A stretch of 64,000 nt of DNA, from assembly GCF_020544465.1 (NCBI RefSeq), contig NZ_CP066126.1, positions 3,038,001-3,102,000 on the forward strand. The letters run 5' to 3'. The first letter of the stretch is position 1; the number at the start of each line of letters is the position of its first letter. A program made the translations under genes and the position numbers. This DNA comes from Chromobacterium rhizoryzae (GTDB taxonomy: Bacteria; Pseudomonadota; Gammaproteobacteria; Burkholderiales; Chromobacteriaceae). Below are positions 41,404-49,161 of this stretch, one piece after another. Below the pieces are notes generated by a model. It was given only the letters and a program-made list of their open reading frames with translations, was not told the DNA's origin and made no database searches.

Positions 41404-43413
41404 TTACCAAATTCGAATGCGCTCGTCCTGGGGCTTGAACATCTTGTCGCCAGGCTTGACCTCGAAGGTTTCGGCGAAGGCGTCGCTATTGCTCGCCGCG
41501 CCGATGGCGCGGAACTCCCCCGGCGAATGCGGATCGGTCACCAAACGCGACAACAAGGCCTCGTCGCGAATCTTGGTGCGCCACACTTGGGCGAAACCGT
41601 AGAAGAAACGCTGGTCGCCGCTCATGCCGTCTATCGTCGGCGCGCGCTTGCCGTCCAGGGACAGCAGGTAGGCTTTGTAGGCGATTTGCAGGCCGGCGTT
41701 GTCGGCGATGTTCTCCCCCAGCGTCAGTTCGCCGTTGATATGCTTACCCGGCAAGGGTTCGTAGCCGCTGTACTGCGCCACCAGCTTGCCGGTCAGCTGG
41801 TCGAAACGGGCCCGGTCTTCCGCCGTCCACCAATTGCGCATATTGCCGTCGCCGTCGAATTGGCTGCCCTGATCGTCGAAACCGTGACTGATTTCATGCC
41901 CGATCACCGCGCCGATGCCGCCGTAATTGGCGGCGTCGTCCGCCTTGGCGTCAAAGAACGGCGGCTGCAGAATGGCGGCCGGAAACACGATTTCGTTCAG
42001 CGACGGGTTGTAGTAGGCGTTGACGGTTTGCGGCGTCATCCCCCACTCCTCGCGGTCCACCGGCTTGCCCAAGCGGGCCAGCATGCGGCGGTATTCGAAC
42101 ATCGAGCCGCGCTTGATATTGCCCACCAGATCGTCCCGCTTGATCTCCAGGCCGCCGTAGTCTCTCCACTTGTTGGGATAGCCTATCTTCAGCATGTATT
42201 TGGACAGTTTTTCCTGCGCGGCCTTCTTGGTGGCCGGGCTCATCCAGCTGAGCGTGTCTATGCTCTGGGCGTAGGCCTTCATCAGATTGCCCACCAGCGC
42301 TTCCATCTTGGCCTTGGACTCCGGCGGGAAGTAAGCCTGCACATAGAGCTTGCCCAGGGCTTCGCCCAGATTGCCCTCCACCGCCTTCACCCCGCGCTTC
42401 CAGCGCGGCTGTTGCTCCAGCGTGCCGGCCAGCGCCTTGCCGTGAAAATCGAAACGGGTCTGCGCCAGGACGCCGTCCAGATAAGGCGCGTAGGCGTCCA
42501 GCGTCTGCGCCGTCAGATAATCCTGCCAGTCTTGCAGCGGCAACGCGGCCGCCAGCTTGGCCCAGGCTTCTGCATAGCTGGGCTGATTGACGTTGACGGC
42601 GCTGATGCCGCCGGCCTCGGCCGCGTCCAGAAAAGCTTGCCAGTCAAAGCCCGGCGCCCGCTTTTTCAGCTCGGCCACGCTCATCTTGTTGTAAGTCTTT
42701 TGCGGGTCCCGGTTCTGCACCTTGCTCCACTGGGCTTCCGCCAGCTTGGTTTCCAGCGCGAACACGCGCTGGGCGCGCTGCTCCGCGTCGGCGTAGCCGC
42801 CCAGCTTGAATAGTTTGACCAGATAGGCGCGATAGGCCTGGCGCGCCTTCTCGAAGCGCGCGTCCTTGCCCAGATAGTAGTCGCGGTCCGGCATGCTTAG
42901 GCCGTTCTGATACAGGCCGGCCAGGTATTGGCGCGCGTCCTTGGCGTCCGCTTCAACGTAAAAAGCCAAGGGCTGTTGCACGCCCAGGCCCTGCGCCGCG
43001 CCCATCCAGGCCGCCAAGGCGCTCTTGTCCTTCAAGGCGGCGATGGCCGTCAGTTCGCCGCGCATCGGCGTCAGGCCCAGCTTGTCCAGCGCGGCCTCGT
43101 CCATGAAGCTGTGATACAGATCGCCGATCTTTTGCGCCTCATCCGACGCCTTCGGCTTGGCGGCGGCCTCCTCTATCAGCTTGCGGCTGCGTTCCAGGCT
43201 CAGATCGCGCAATTGCTTGAAAGCGCCGTCGTTGTCTTCGGACGCCGGCAACACCGCGTGCTTGACCCAGGCGCCGTTGACCGCGTGATAGATATCGTCT
43301 TGCGGACGCACCGCGCTGTCGAAATGCTGTTTGTCGATGCCGGACACGGCGCTGGCTTGCGCTTGCCAAGCCAGCAACAGGCTGGCGGCCATCAGGGCTA
43401 ACTTCATTTTCAT
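41404..43413 (-). CDS. pepO: M13 family zinc metallopeptidase (neprilysin/PepO-like)
   Basis: A secreted metallopeptidase of 669 residues. The ATG at 43413 has an AAAGGA ribosome binding site and begins the signal peptide KMKLALMAASLLLAWQAQAS; a longer open frame upstream is not supported. The zinc motif is HEISH (His506, Glu507, His510) and the third ligand Glu567 lies in ENIADNAGL. NAYYNPSLNEIVFPA is the family substrate-binding block. The N-terminal M13 domain spans about residues 40-430. No lipobox is visible, so it should be soluble in the periplasm or secreted. M13 enzymes cut short peptides on the amino side of hydrophobic residues. It appears monocistronic, flanked by terminators on both sides. 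Confidence 0.93.
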   Translation of the reverse strand: MKMKLALMAASLLLAWQAQASAVSGIDKQHFDSAVRPQDDIYHAVNGAWVKHAVLPASEDNDGAFKQLRDLSLERSRKLIEEAAAKPKASDEAQKIGDLYHSFMDEAALDKLGLTPMRGELTAIAALKDKSALAAWMGAAQGLGVQQPLAFYVEADAKDARQYLAGLYQNGLSMPDRDYYLGKDARFEKARQAYRAYLVKLFKLGGYADAEQRAQRVFALETKLAEAQWSKVQNRDPQKTYNKMSVAELKKRAPGFDWQAFLDAAEAGGISAVNVNQPSYAEAWAKLAAALPLQDWQDYLTAQTLDAYAPYLDGVLAQTRFDFHGKALAGTLEQQPRWKRGVKAVEGNLGEALGKLYVQAYFPPESKAKMEALVGNLMKAYAQSIDTLSWMSPATKKAAQEKLSKYMLKIGYPNKWRDYGGLEIKRDDLVGNIKRGSMFEYRRMLARLGKPVDREEWGMTPQTVNAYYNPSLNEIVFPAAILQPPFFDAKADDAANYGGIGAVIGHEISHGFDDQGSQFDGDGNMRNWWTAEDRARFDQLTGKLVAQYSGYEPLPGKHINGELTLGENIADNAGLQIAYKAYLLSLDGKRAPTIDGMSGDQRFFYGFAQVWRTKIRDEALLSRLVTDPHSPGEFRAIGAASNSDAFAETFEVKPGDKMFKPQDERIRIW

Positions 43414-43500
43414 CGGGGTTCCTTTCACTCCATTTCTCTGCGGCCCTGTTTTCCTTGTTTTGGTTCCGGTGAAAATGCCGGGCCGGCTCGCAATTGCGAA

Positions 43501-43527
43501 ATAAAGGCAGCCCGAAGGCTGCCTTTT
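43501..43527. terminator. Bidirectional terminator after the exbB-exbD genes
   Basis: AAGGCAGCC, CGAA and GGCTGCCTT form a stable tetraloop hairpin; T-rich sequence follows on both strands. It lies about 90 bp past the second exbD stop. Confidence 0.88.
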
Positions 43528-43619
43528 CCTCACAAAGGGTCAAACATCAATTTCATGACAAAGACAATATATGGATCAAGACAAGTTATATAAAGCGTGT
43601 CTTGGCCGGACTCGCGGGA

Positions 43620-44039
43620 TCACTGCACAAACTGCTCGGAGCCCACGATGCCCAATTTAGTCACACCCAAACGCTGAGATTCCGCCAGCACCATCGCCAC
43701 CGGCTCATACCCCGCGTCCTTGTTCGGCTTGATGTGGAACTCCGGCTGCGGCGCCCGCGCCGCCGCTTCCGTCAGCTTCTTCTCCAAAGCCTCCCGGTTC
43801 GCCAAACGCTCTCCGTTCCACAAGATCCCGTTGTCCGCCGCAATGTCGATCTGCACCACCACCGGCTTCTCCATCGGCTTCGCCGGACTGCTCACCGGCA
43901 TGTCCAGCTTCACCGCGTGCGTCTGGATCGGGATGGTGATAATCAGCATGATCAGCAGCACCAGCATCACGTCGATCAAGGGCGTGGTGTTCATCTCCAC
44001 CATCAGCTCGTCGTCGGACGAGCCTACATTCATACCCAT
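43620..44039 (-). CDS. exbD: ExbD/TolR-family proton-channel subunit, second copy
   Basis: A 139-residue inner-membrane protein of the ExbD/TolR family. It has a short cytoplasmic N-terminus, one membrane helix (about residues 19-40, PLIDVMLVLLIMLIITIPI) carrying the conserved proton-carrying aspartate of LIDVMLVLL, and a periplasmic domain ending in LGIVGSEQFVQ. With ExbB and TonB it couples the proton gradient to outer-membrane transport. It is the last gene of the run, 13 bp after the first exbD. Differences from copy 1 are concentrated in the periplasmic domain (for example NGILWNGERLANREALEKKL). Confidence 0.92.
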   Translation of the reverse strand: MGMNVGSSDDELMVEMNTTPLIDVMLVLLIMLIITIPIQTHAVKLDMPVSSPAKPMEKPVVVQIDIAADNGILWNGERLANREALEKKLTEAAARAPQPEFHIKPNKDAGYEPVAMVLAESQRLGVTKLGIVGSEQFVQ

Positions 44040-44052
44040 CTTGCTCTCCCTT

Positions 44053-44496
44053 CTAGTTGCGCGGCGGCGGTTCGGTAATAAAGGCGATCTTCACGATCCC
44101 CGCCTGCTGCACCGCCAGCACGATCCGGCCGATCGGGCTGTACTTCGCCGCCAGATCCCCGCGGATGTGCACTTCCGGCTGCGGCTCCTTCTTCGCCTCC
44201 TTCACCAGCCGCGCCAGCAGCTCTTCCTGCGTCTTCACCGGCGTGGTGTTCCAGTAAATGGTGTTGCCGGTGTCCACCCCCAGCACGATGTTCTCCGGCT
44301 TGGTCTGCGTCGGGATATTGCTTTCCTTCGGCAAGGCCATCTTCACCGTCTGCGTCACCACCGGCACCGTGATCAGGAAGATGATCAGCAGCACCAGCAT
44401 CACGTCCACCAGCGGCGTGGTGTTGATCGCGGACATCACCGCGTCTTCGTCGCCCTTGCCGTGGCCTTGGCCGAATCTTGCGTTGCGCCCCTTCAT
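44053..44496 (-). CDS. exbD: ExbD/TolR-family proton-channel subunit, first copy
   Basis: A 147-residue ExbD-family protein. The N-terminus is Gly/Lys/Asp-rich (GQGHGKGDEDAVMSAINTTP), followed by a membrane helix (about residues 29-50, LVDVMLVLLIIFLITVPVV) with the family aspartate, then a periplasmic domain with GNTIYWNTTPVKTQEELLAR. It lies ten bases after exbB and 13 bases before the second exbD. The order tonB-exbB-exbD-exbD is known from Xanthomonas, where both ExbD copies are expressed. The two copies here differ throughout the periplasmic domain, so they are not a recent duplication. Confidence 0.93.
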   Translation of the reverse strand: MKGRNARFGQGHGKGDEDAVMSAINTTPLVDVMLVLLIIFLITVPVVTQTVKMALPKESNIPTQTKPENIVLGVDTGNTIYWNTTPVKTQEELLARLVKEAKKEPQPEVHIRGDLAAKYSPIGRIVLAVQQAGIVKIAFITEPPPRN

Positions 44497-44506
44497 CGCC
44501 GTCGCC

Positions 44507-45238
44507 TCAGCGCGCGTTCAGCAGGCTGGCGTGCAGGCGGCCGGCCACCACGCGCACCATGTCCAGCACCAGCTTGTTGCGACGCACCAGCCAGTTGTAT
44601 CCCAGCACCGCCGGCACCGCCACGCCCAGACCGATCGCGGTCATGATCAGCGCCTCGCCCACCGGGCCCGCCACTTTGTCGATGGACGCCTGGCCGGACA
44701 TGCCGATCGCGGTCAGCGCGTGGTAAATGCCCCATACCGTGCCGAACAGGCCGACGAACGGAGCGGTGGAACCCACGGTGGCCACCACCGACAGGCCGTT
44801 TTGCATATGGTGGCTGGCGGAGTCCACCGCGTCGGAGATGGCCATCGACACCCAGGTGTTGAGGTCCACGCGGCCGGCCAGTTCGCCCTTGTGCTCGGCC
44901 GCCGCGTCAATGCCGGCCACCGCCACCGCGCTGAACATGCCTTCGTCGGCCAGTTCGCTCGCGCGTTTTTGCAGTTCCGCGCCGTGAGACGCCAGCAGTT
45001 CCCGGCCTTGCTTGAGCAGGCGGCGCTGTTCCAGCAGTTTGACGATGCCCACGTACCAGGTGGCCGCGGACATGATCAGCAGAATGATCAGGGTGCCGCG
45101 CGCGACGATGTCGCCTTGCGCCCACAGGGCGTCGATGCCGTACGGGTTGCTGGTCACGTGCGCGGTTTCGGCGGCCAGGACAGGCAGGCTGGCCAGCAGG
45201 GCCAGGGCGGCAAAGGCGGTGCGAGTGGTCTTGGTCAT
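44507..45238 (-). CDS. exbB: ExbB/MotA/TolQ-family proton-channel protein
   Basis: A 243-residue inner-membrane protein. It has an N-terminal signal-like hydrophobic segment ending LPVLAAETA, unlike E. coli ExbB but common in long ExbB forms. Three further membrane helices follow (about 49-72, 155-178 and 201-224), the last two containing GSTAPFVGLFGTVWGI and AIGLGVAVPAVLGYNW, the family signature. It forms the pentameric stator in which ExbD sits. TAGGAGAACC provides a good ribosome binding site. It lies 50 bp after tonB and ten bases before exbD, so the energising complex is one operon. Confidence 0.94.
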   Translation of the reverse strand: MTKTTRTAFAALALLASLPVLAAETAHVTSNPYGIDALWAQGDIVARGTLIILLIMSAATWYVGIVKLLEQRRLLKQGRELLASHGAELQKRASELADEGMFSAVAVAGIDAAAEHKGELAGRVDLNTWVSMAISDAVDSASHHMQNGLSVVATVGSTAPFVGLFGTVWGIYHALTAIGMSGQASIDKVAGPVGEALIMTAIGLGVAVPAVLGYNWLVRRNKLVLDMVRVVAGRLHASLLNAR

Positions 45239-45288
45239 GCTTTGGTTCTCCTAAGAGTTGCTGTGCTCCGGTCGAGGCGCGCTCGCGC

Positions 45289-45945
45289 TCATTCGCCGGA
45301 GTCGAGTTTGAAGCCGAATTCCTGGCTCAACAGGCTGTTGGGTTTGCAGCTATAGCCTTGCAGCGCGGCGCTGATCGCCGACTGGAAGCCGCTGCGGTAA
45401 CGCGGCGGGATGCCGCCGTCGAACGAGATGTTGGCGATGTGGCTGAAGCGGCCGTTGTCGCCCACCTGGAAGGCCACGCGCACCACGCCCTGGATCTCGT
45501 CCTGCTGCGCCTTGCTCGGGTATTCCGGGGCTTGCAGCTGGGTGCAGTTGGCCTTGGCCGACACCGGGCCCTTGGGCGCTTCCACCGCCGGGGCGGGGGT
45601 GGGCGCCGGCTGCGGCGCCGGGTCCGAGGTGGTGGACTGGATCGCGTTGGCCGTGGAGGTGACCGGCGGCGGATTGACCACCGGCGGCACATAGGCCTGC
45701 GGCTTGGGCGCGGCGGTGGGCTGCACCACTTTTTCTATTTTGGGGGGCGGAGGCGGCGGAGGCGGCGGCGGTTCGCTGATGACCGCCACTTCCACTTTTT
45801 GCTGGATCACTTTGACCACGCCCTGGGCCAGGCCCGACACCAGCGCGTAGATCAACAGTGCATGGAAGACGATCACGCCGACCAAGCCCGCGATGCGGCG
45901 CTTGGGCGGGGGACCACCGATTCCTCTGGCTGTGATGCTCGTCAT
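45289..45945 (-). CDS. tonB: TonB energy-transducing protein
   Basis: A 217-residue TonB. I place the start at the ATG at 45945 (MTSITARGIGGPPPKRRIAG); a longer frame begins 15 codons upstream. The single membrane anchor (about residues 21-40, GLVGVIVFHALLIYALVSG) contains the histidine of the SxxxH-like motif (VFHALL). A run of ten prolines after EVAVISE marks the periplasmic linker, followed by more Pro/Ala repeats. The C-terminal domain has APEYPSKAQQDEIQGVVRV and DGGIPPRYRSGFQSAISAAL, typical of TonB. It is close to two TonB-dependent receptors and upstream of exbB-exbD-exbD, which suggests a dedicated system. Confidence 0.93.
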   Translation of the reverse strand: MTSITARGIGGPPPKRRIAGLVGVIVFHALLIYALVSGLAQGVVKVIQQKVEVAVISEPPPPPPPPPPKIEKVVQPTAAPKPQAYVPPVVNPPPVTSTANAIQSTTSDPAPQPAPTPAPAVEAPKGPVSAKANCTQLQAPEYPSKAQQDEIQGVVRVAFQVGDNGRFSHIANISFDGGIPPRYRSGFQSAISAALQGYSCKPNSLLSQEFGFKLDSGE

Positions 45946-46043
45946 GTTTATATCCACTGTCTTCTGATTCGCCCGGCGGCGGCGCGCCACCGGGCCCGAG
46001 AACGGGACGGACCCCAGTCCGCCCCATCCAGTTTCCCGCCGCC

Positions 46044-48614
46044 TTAGAGCTTGTAATTAGCCTTGAGGAAGAAGGAACGGCCCATCGGATCGGTAAAGCG
46101 CGGATCGTAGTTCTGCTGAGTCGAACGCGTTAACTGATTGGAGTAAGGCGGCTCTTGATCGAACAGATTCTTGATGCCGGCGGTCACCGTCAGCTTTTTG
46201 TTCCAGGTATAGGAACCAGACATATTCCAGGTGGAGTAAGGTCTGACGTTGTGGTTCTGACCTGCCGGGTTGGCATCGGTGTAACCGGACTTGTAGTTCT
46301 GGGCCAGCATCGCGCCCCACGGGCCGTAAGCCCAGCCCAAAGTCAGGTTATGCTGCCAACGGAAAGTCGGACCGCCGTCGATGTACGAGCCCAGACTGCT
46401 GTAATACGGGCCGTTTTTCTCATTCTGGTAGGAGTATTTGGACAGATAAGTGCCGTCCAGCGTCGCGGAGAAGGTGCCGGCGGCGGTCTTGGGCAATACC
46501 CAGTTCAGCTTGACGTCGACGCCGGCGGCGCTCAGATTGCCCAGGTTGTCGTAGTCGTCGATGATGTAGGACAGATTGCCGTTGCCGTCGCGGACAAAGT
46601 TTTTAGAGTACTTGACCGGATCCGCGAAGATGGCGGTTTCGTCCAGAATGCTGATCTGACCCTTGATCATGGTCCACCAGAAATCCGCGCTGGCGGTGAA
46701 GTCCTTGACCGGTTCGATCACCATGCCGAAGGACAAGGAGGACGACTTTTCCGGTTCCAACTTCTTGTTGCCCGCAATGCGCTTATTGCGCTGCATCTTG
46801 GTGCAAGCGGTGCCGTCTGCGCCCGGCGCAGGATTCACGCCGTCCGGACAAGCGCCGTAATCAACGTAGCTGCTGCTGGTCAGCTGCAACTGGTTGGGGC
46901 GGTAGATATTGTACAGCGACGGCGCGCGGAAGCCGGTGCTGGCCGAGCCGCGGAACATCACTTGCGAGCTGGGCTGGAACTTGAAGGCGACTTTCGGGTT
47001 GATCGAGCTGTCGGTATCGCTGTAGTGGTCGTAGCGCGCGGCCAGTTGCACATCCAGGTTCTTCAGCACCGGAATGTCCGCCTCGCCGTAGAAAGCGTAG
47101 GCGGAACGGCTGCCGCTGGAATCTTCAGTCTTGTCCTGGCCCGTGCTCAAGGCGTCGCGGGTCACCGCTTTGTTGTAGATCGTGCTCAAGGACTCGCGGC
47201 GCACTTCCGCGCCCAGCGCGATCGCCAGCATGCCGGCCGGCAGTTGCAACACTTCGCGGCTGGCCTTGATGTCGGCCATGTCGATGGTGGACTTGGCTTC
47301 CTTGGTCTGGCCGGTCATGCCCACCGAGCGCCAGGCAGCGAGGTTGTTGCCGGACAGATCGAACGGATCCAGCGCGCCGCTATCGACCGCGGACTGCATC
47401 TTGCTCTTGCTGACGTAGCCGGAGGTCAGGTTTTCCTTGATCAGGTTTTCCGAACGGCCGATGCCGGCGCGGTAATCCCAACCGGCGATCAGGCCTTCCA
47501 TATTCAGCATCAGGCGCTGCGTGACCGAGTTGGCCTCGGTCTCGCGATTGCCCAGCGGAATGGTGCGCACATACAGCTTGTCGCGCTTGCTCGGGTCCAC
47601 CGCGTTGGCGCGGGTGATGTCGCCAGCGGTCGGCAGCGGCGCGTTCTGCGCAGTGGTGATGGTTTCGGTGCGGGTGTATTGCAGCGACAGCTCGTGGTTG
47701 TCGCCAATGCGCTTGGTGGCCTTGATCAGGCCGGAAATCTGCTCCACCTGCGGGATGATGCTGGGGTACAAAGAAAAATACTCAACGCAGCGCCCGCCTA
47801 CGTACTGCGAAAAGGGCGGCGCGCATTTCGGCGCGGAAGGCGTCACCCACTTGTTGGTTCTGCCGTCCAGATAGTTGCCGGGCCATGCATTGGGGCTGGT
47901 GCTGGTATAGGGGGTGATTTGCTTGGCGAAATCACGCTGGCCCGCCATCACCATATCCTGCTTCAGGTAGTCGATGGCGCCGTAGACGTTGAAACCGTCC
48001 TGATTCAAGTCGCCGATGCCGTAGGAGGCGTTGACGCGCTTTTCATCGCCGCCGCCATGCTGCGGATTGGCCAGGCTGCCGCCGATGCTGAAGCCCTTCA
48101 AGCTCTTCTTGGTGATGAAGTTCATCACCCCGCCGATGGCGTCGGTGCCGTAGATGGCGGAGGCGCCGTCCAGCAACACTTCCACGCGCTCGATGGCGGA
48201 CAGCGGAATGGCGTTCAGGTCGGCGGAGGTGCCGTCAATCGCCTGATTGGCCATGCGGCGGCCGTCCAGCAGCACCAGCGTGTATTGATTGCCCAGGCCG
48301 CGCAAGCTGGCGAAAGAGCCGCCGCCGGAGGACGCGCCGACCGAGGCGCTGGCCCCTTGCGACGACTGGTTGGCGGCGATGCTGTTGACCACCTGCTCCA
48401 CCGTGGTCAGACCCTGCTTGGCCAGGTCTTCGGTTTTGAGAATGGTGACGGGCAGCGCCTTTTCCTGCTTGATGCTGCGCTTGATGTTGGAACCGGTGAT
48501 CTCCACCCGGTCCAGTTGACCGGAGTTCGCCTCAGCGGCGAATGCGAACGGCGCATGGCTCGCCATGCCGGCCATGGCCAGGGCAAGCACTAGCTGCTTC
48601 TTTTGACTTCTCAA
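46044..48614 (-). CDS. TonB-dependent outer-membrane receptor, copy 1
   Basis: An outer-membrane receptor of 856 residues with a signal peptide (cleavage after AFAA, about residue 27). A short N-terminus contains LDRVEITGSNIKRS; the plug domain spans about residues 45-170 (TTVEQVVNSIAANQ, RGLGNQYTLVLLDGRRM, DGASAIYGTDAIGGVMNFIT), and the 22-strand barrel ends in SFFLKANYKL. The VEITGSNIKR start and long extracellular loops with disulphide-size Cys pairs (KCAPPFSQYVGGRC and CPDGVNPAPGADGTAC) are typical of receptors for nutrients other than simple siderophores, including peptides and glycans. It is a close paralogue of copy 2, 547 bp upstream, and lies directly before tonB. The ligand is not predictable. 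Confidence 0.92.
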   Translation of the reverse strand: MRSQKKQLVLALAMAGMASHAPFAFAAEANSGQLDRVEITGSNIKRSIKQEKALPVTILKTEDLAKQGLTTVEQVVNSIAANQSSQGASASVGASSGGGSFASLRGLGNQYTLVLLDGRRMANQAIDGTSADLNAIPLSAIERVEVLLDGASAIYGTDAIGGVMNFITKKSLKGFSIGGSLANPQHGGGDEKRVNASYGIGDLNQDGFNVYGAIDYLKQDMVMAGQRDFAKQITPYTSTSPNAWPGNYLDGRTNKWVTPSAPKCAPPFSQYVGGRCVEYFSLYPSIIPQVEQISGLIKATKRIGDNHELSLQYTRTETITTAQNAPLPTAGDITRANAVDPSKRDKLYVRTIPLGNRETEANSVTQRLMLNMEGLIAGWDYRAGIGRSENLIKENLTSGYVSKSKMQSAVDSGALDPFDLSGNNLAAWRSVGMTGQTKEAKSTIDMADIKASREVLQLPAGMLAIALGAEVRRESLSTIYNKAVTRDALSTGQDKTEDSSGSRSAYAFYGEADIPVLKNLDVQLAARYDHYSDTDSSINPKVAFKFQPSSQVMFRGSASTGFRAPSLYNIYRPNQLQLTSSSYVDYGACPDGVNPAPGADGTACTKMQRNKRIAGNKKLEPEKSSSLSFGMVIEPVKDFTASADFWWTMIKGQISILDETAIFADPVKYSKNFVRDGNGNLSYIIDDYDNLGNLSAAGVDVKLNWVLPKTAAGTFSATLDGTYLSKYSYQNEKNGPYYSSLGSYIDGGPTFRWQHNLTLGWAYGPWGAMLAQNYKSGYTDANPAGQNHNVRPYSTWNMSGSYTWNKKLTVTAGIKNLFDQEPPYSNQLTRSTQQNYDPRFTDPMGRSFFLKANYKL

Positions 48615-49102
48615 CTTGATTTCTCCTTAACTGCACACGGAAACCAGCAGCGCTTCTGACGAACGTTTGCTGGATACTGCAGGTCGTCGACAATCGAACG
48701 TCATGACCGTGTTTCGAGTGTGTTAAGGATTGTTGCTCCCCGTCAATATTTGTTGAGGGGCGATCCTGCTCGTCCGGCGCCCCGTTTAAACGCGCCTTTT
48801 GACGGAGAAATGCGCAAAAATCATGTTAGCGCTTGAAAATCAATAGACTATGCCCCTGATTTTTGCCAGCAGCTTTTACAGAAAGCCGCTAATTCCATGT
48901 CATTTTCCATGGTGAGAACAACTTGCCATTGTTGCTTTTTTGCATTTTTACGACAAATTCGTACAAGAATTTCAGATTAGACTAATTTTGTAAAAACTTA
49001 TGCATTCGTTTTTTTAATGGCAGGCATGTAAAAAAACATTCATATCCAATCTAAACAACGCCAACTTAGCTGCATACCACCAGCCAAATTCATTCCAAAA
49101 AC
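48615..49102. other. Gene-free AT-rich intergenic region upstream of receptor copy 1
   Basis: About 490 bp without a supported gene. AT-rich tracts at 48940-49070 contain many runs of A and T, and a short inverted repeat around 48738-48761 (CCCCGTCAATATTTGTTGAGGGG) could form a weak hairpin. The promoter of receptor copy 1 must lie here. I could not find a convincing Fur box or a known riboswitch. Confidence 0.5.
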
Positions 49103-49137
49103 ATAAAACCCCGCCACGCCAAACGGCGCGACGGGGC
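49103..49137 (-). terminator. Terminator after receptor copy 2
   Basis: CCCCGCCACGCC and GGCGCGACGGGG form an imperfect stem; on the minus strand TTTTATGTTTTT follows. It lies 25 bases past the stop, so the two receptors are transcribed separately. Confidence 0.85.
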
Positions 49138-49161
49138 TTGATCAAACCGCCTTGGCGAGGC

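Noticed and set aside
48615..49102. Fur box upstream of receptor copy 1
   Set aside because: No stretch resembles the 19-bp GATAATGATAATCATTATC-type consensus well enough to report.
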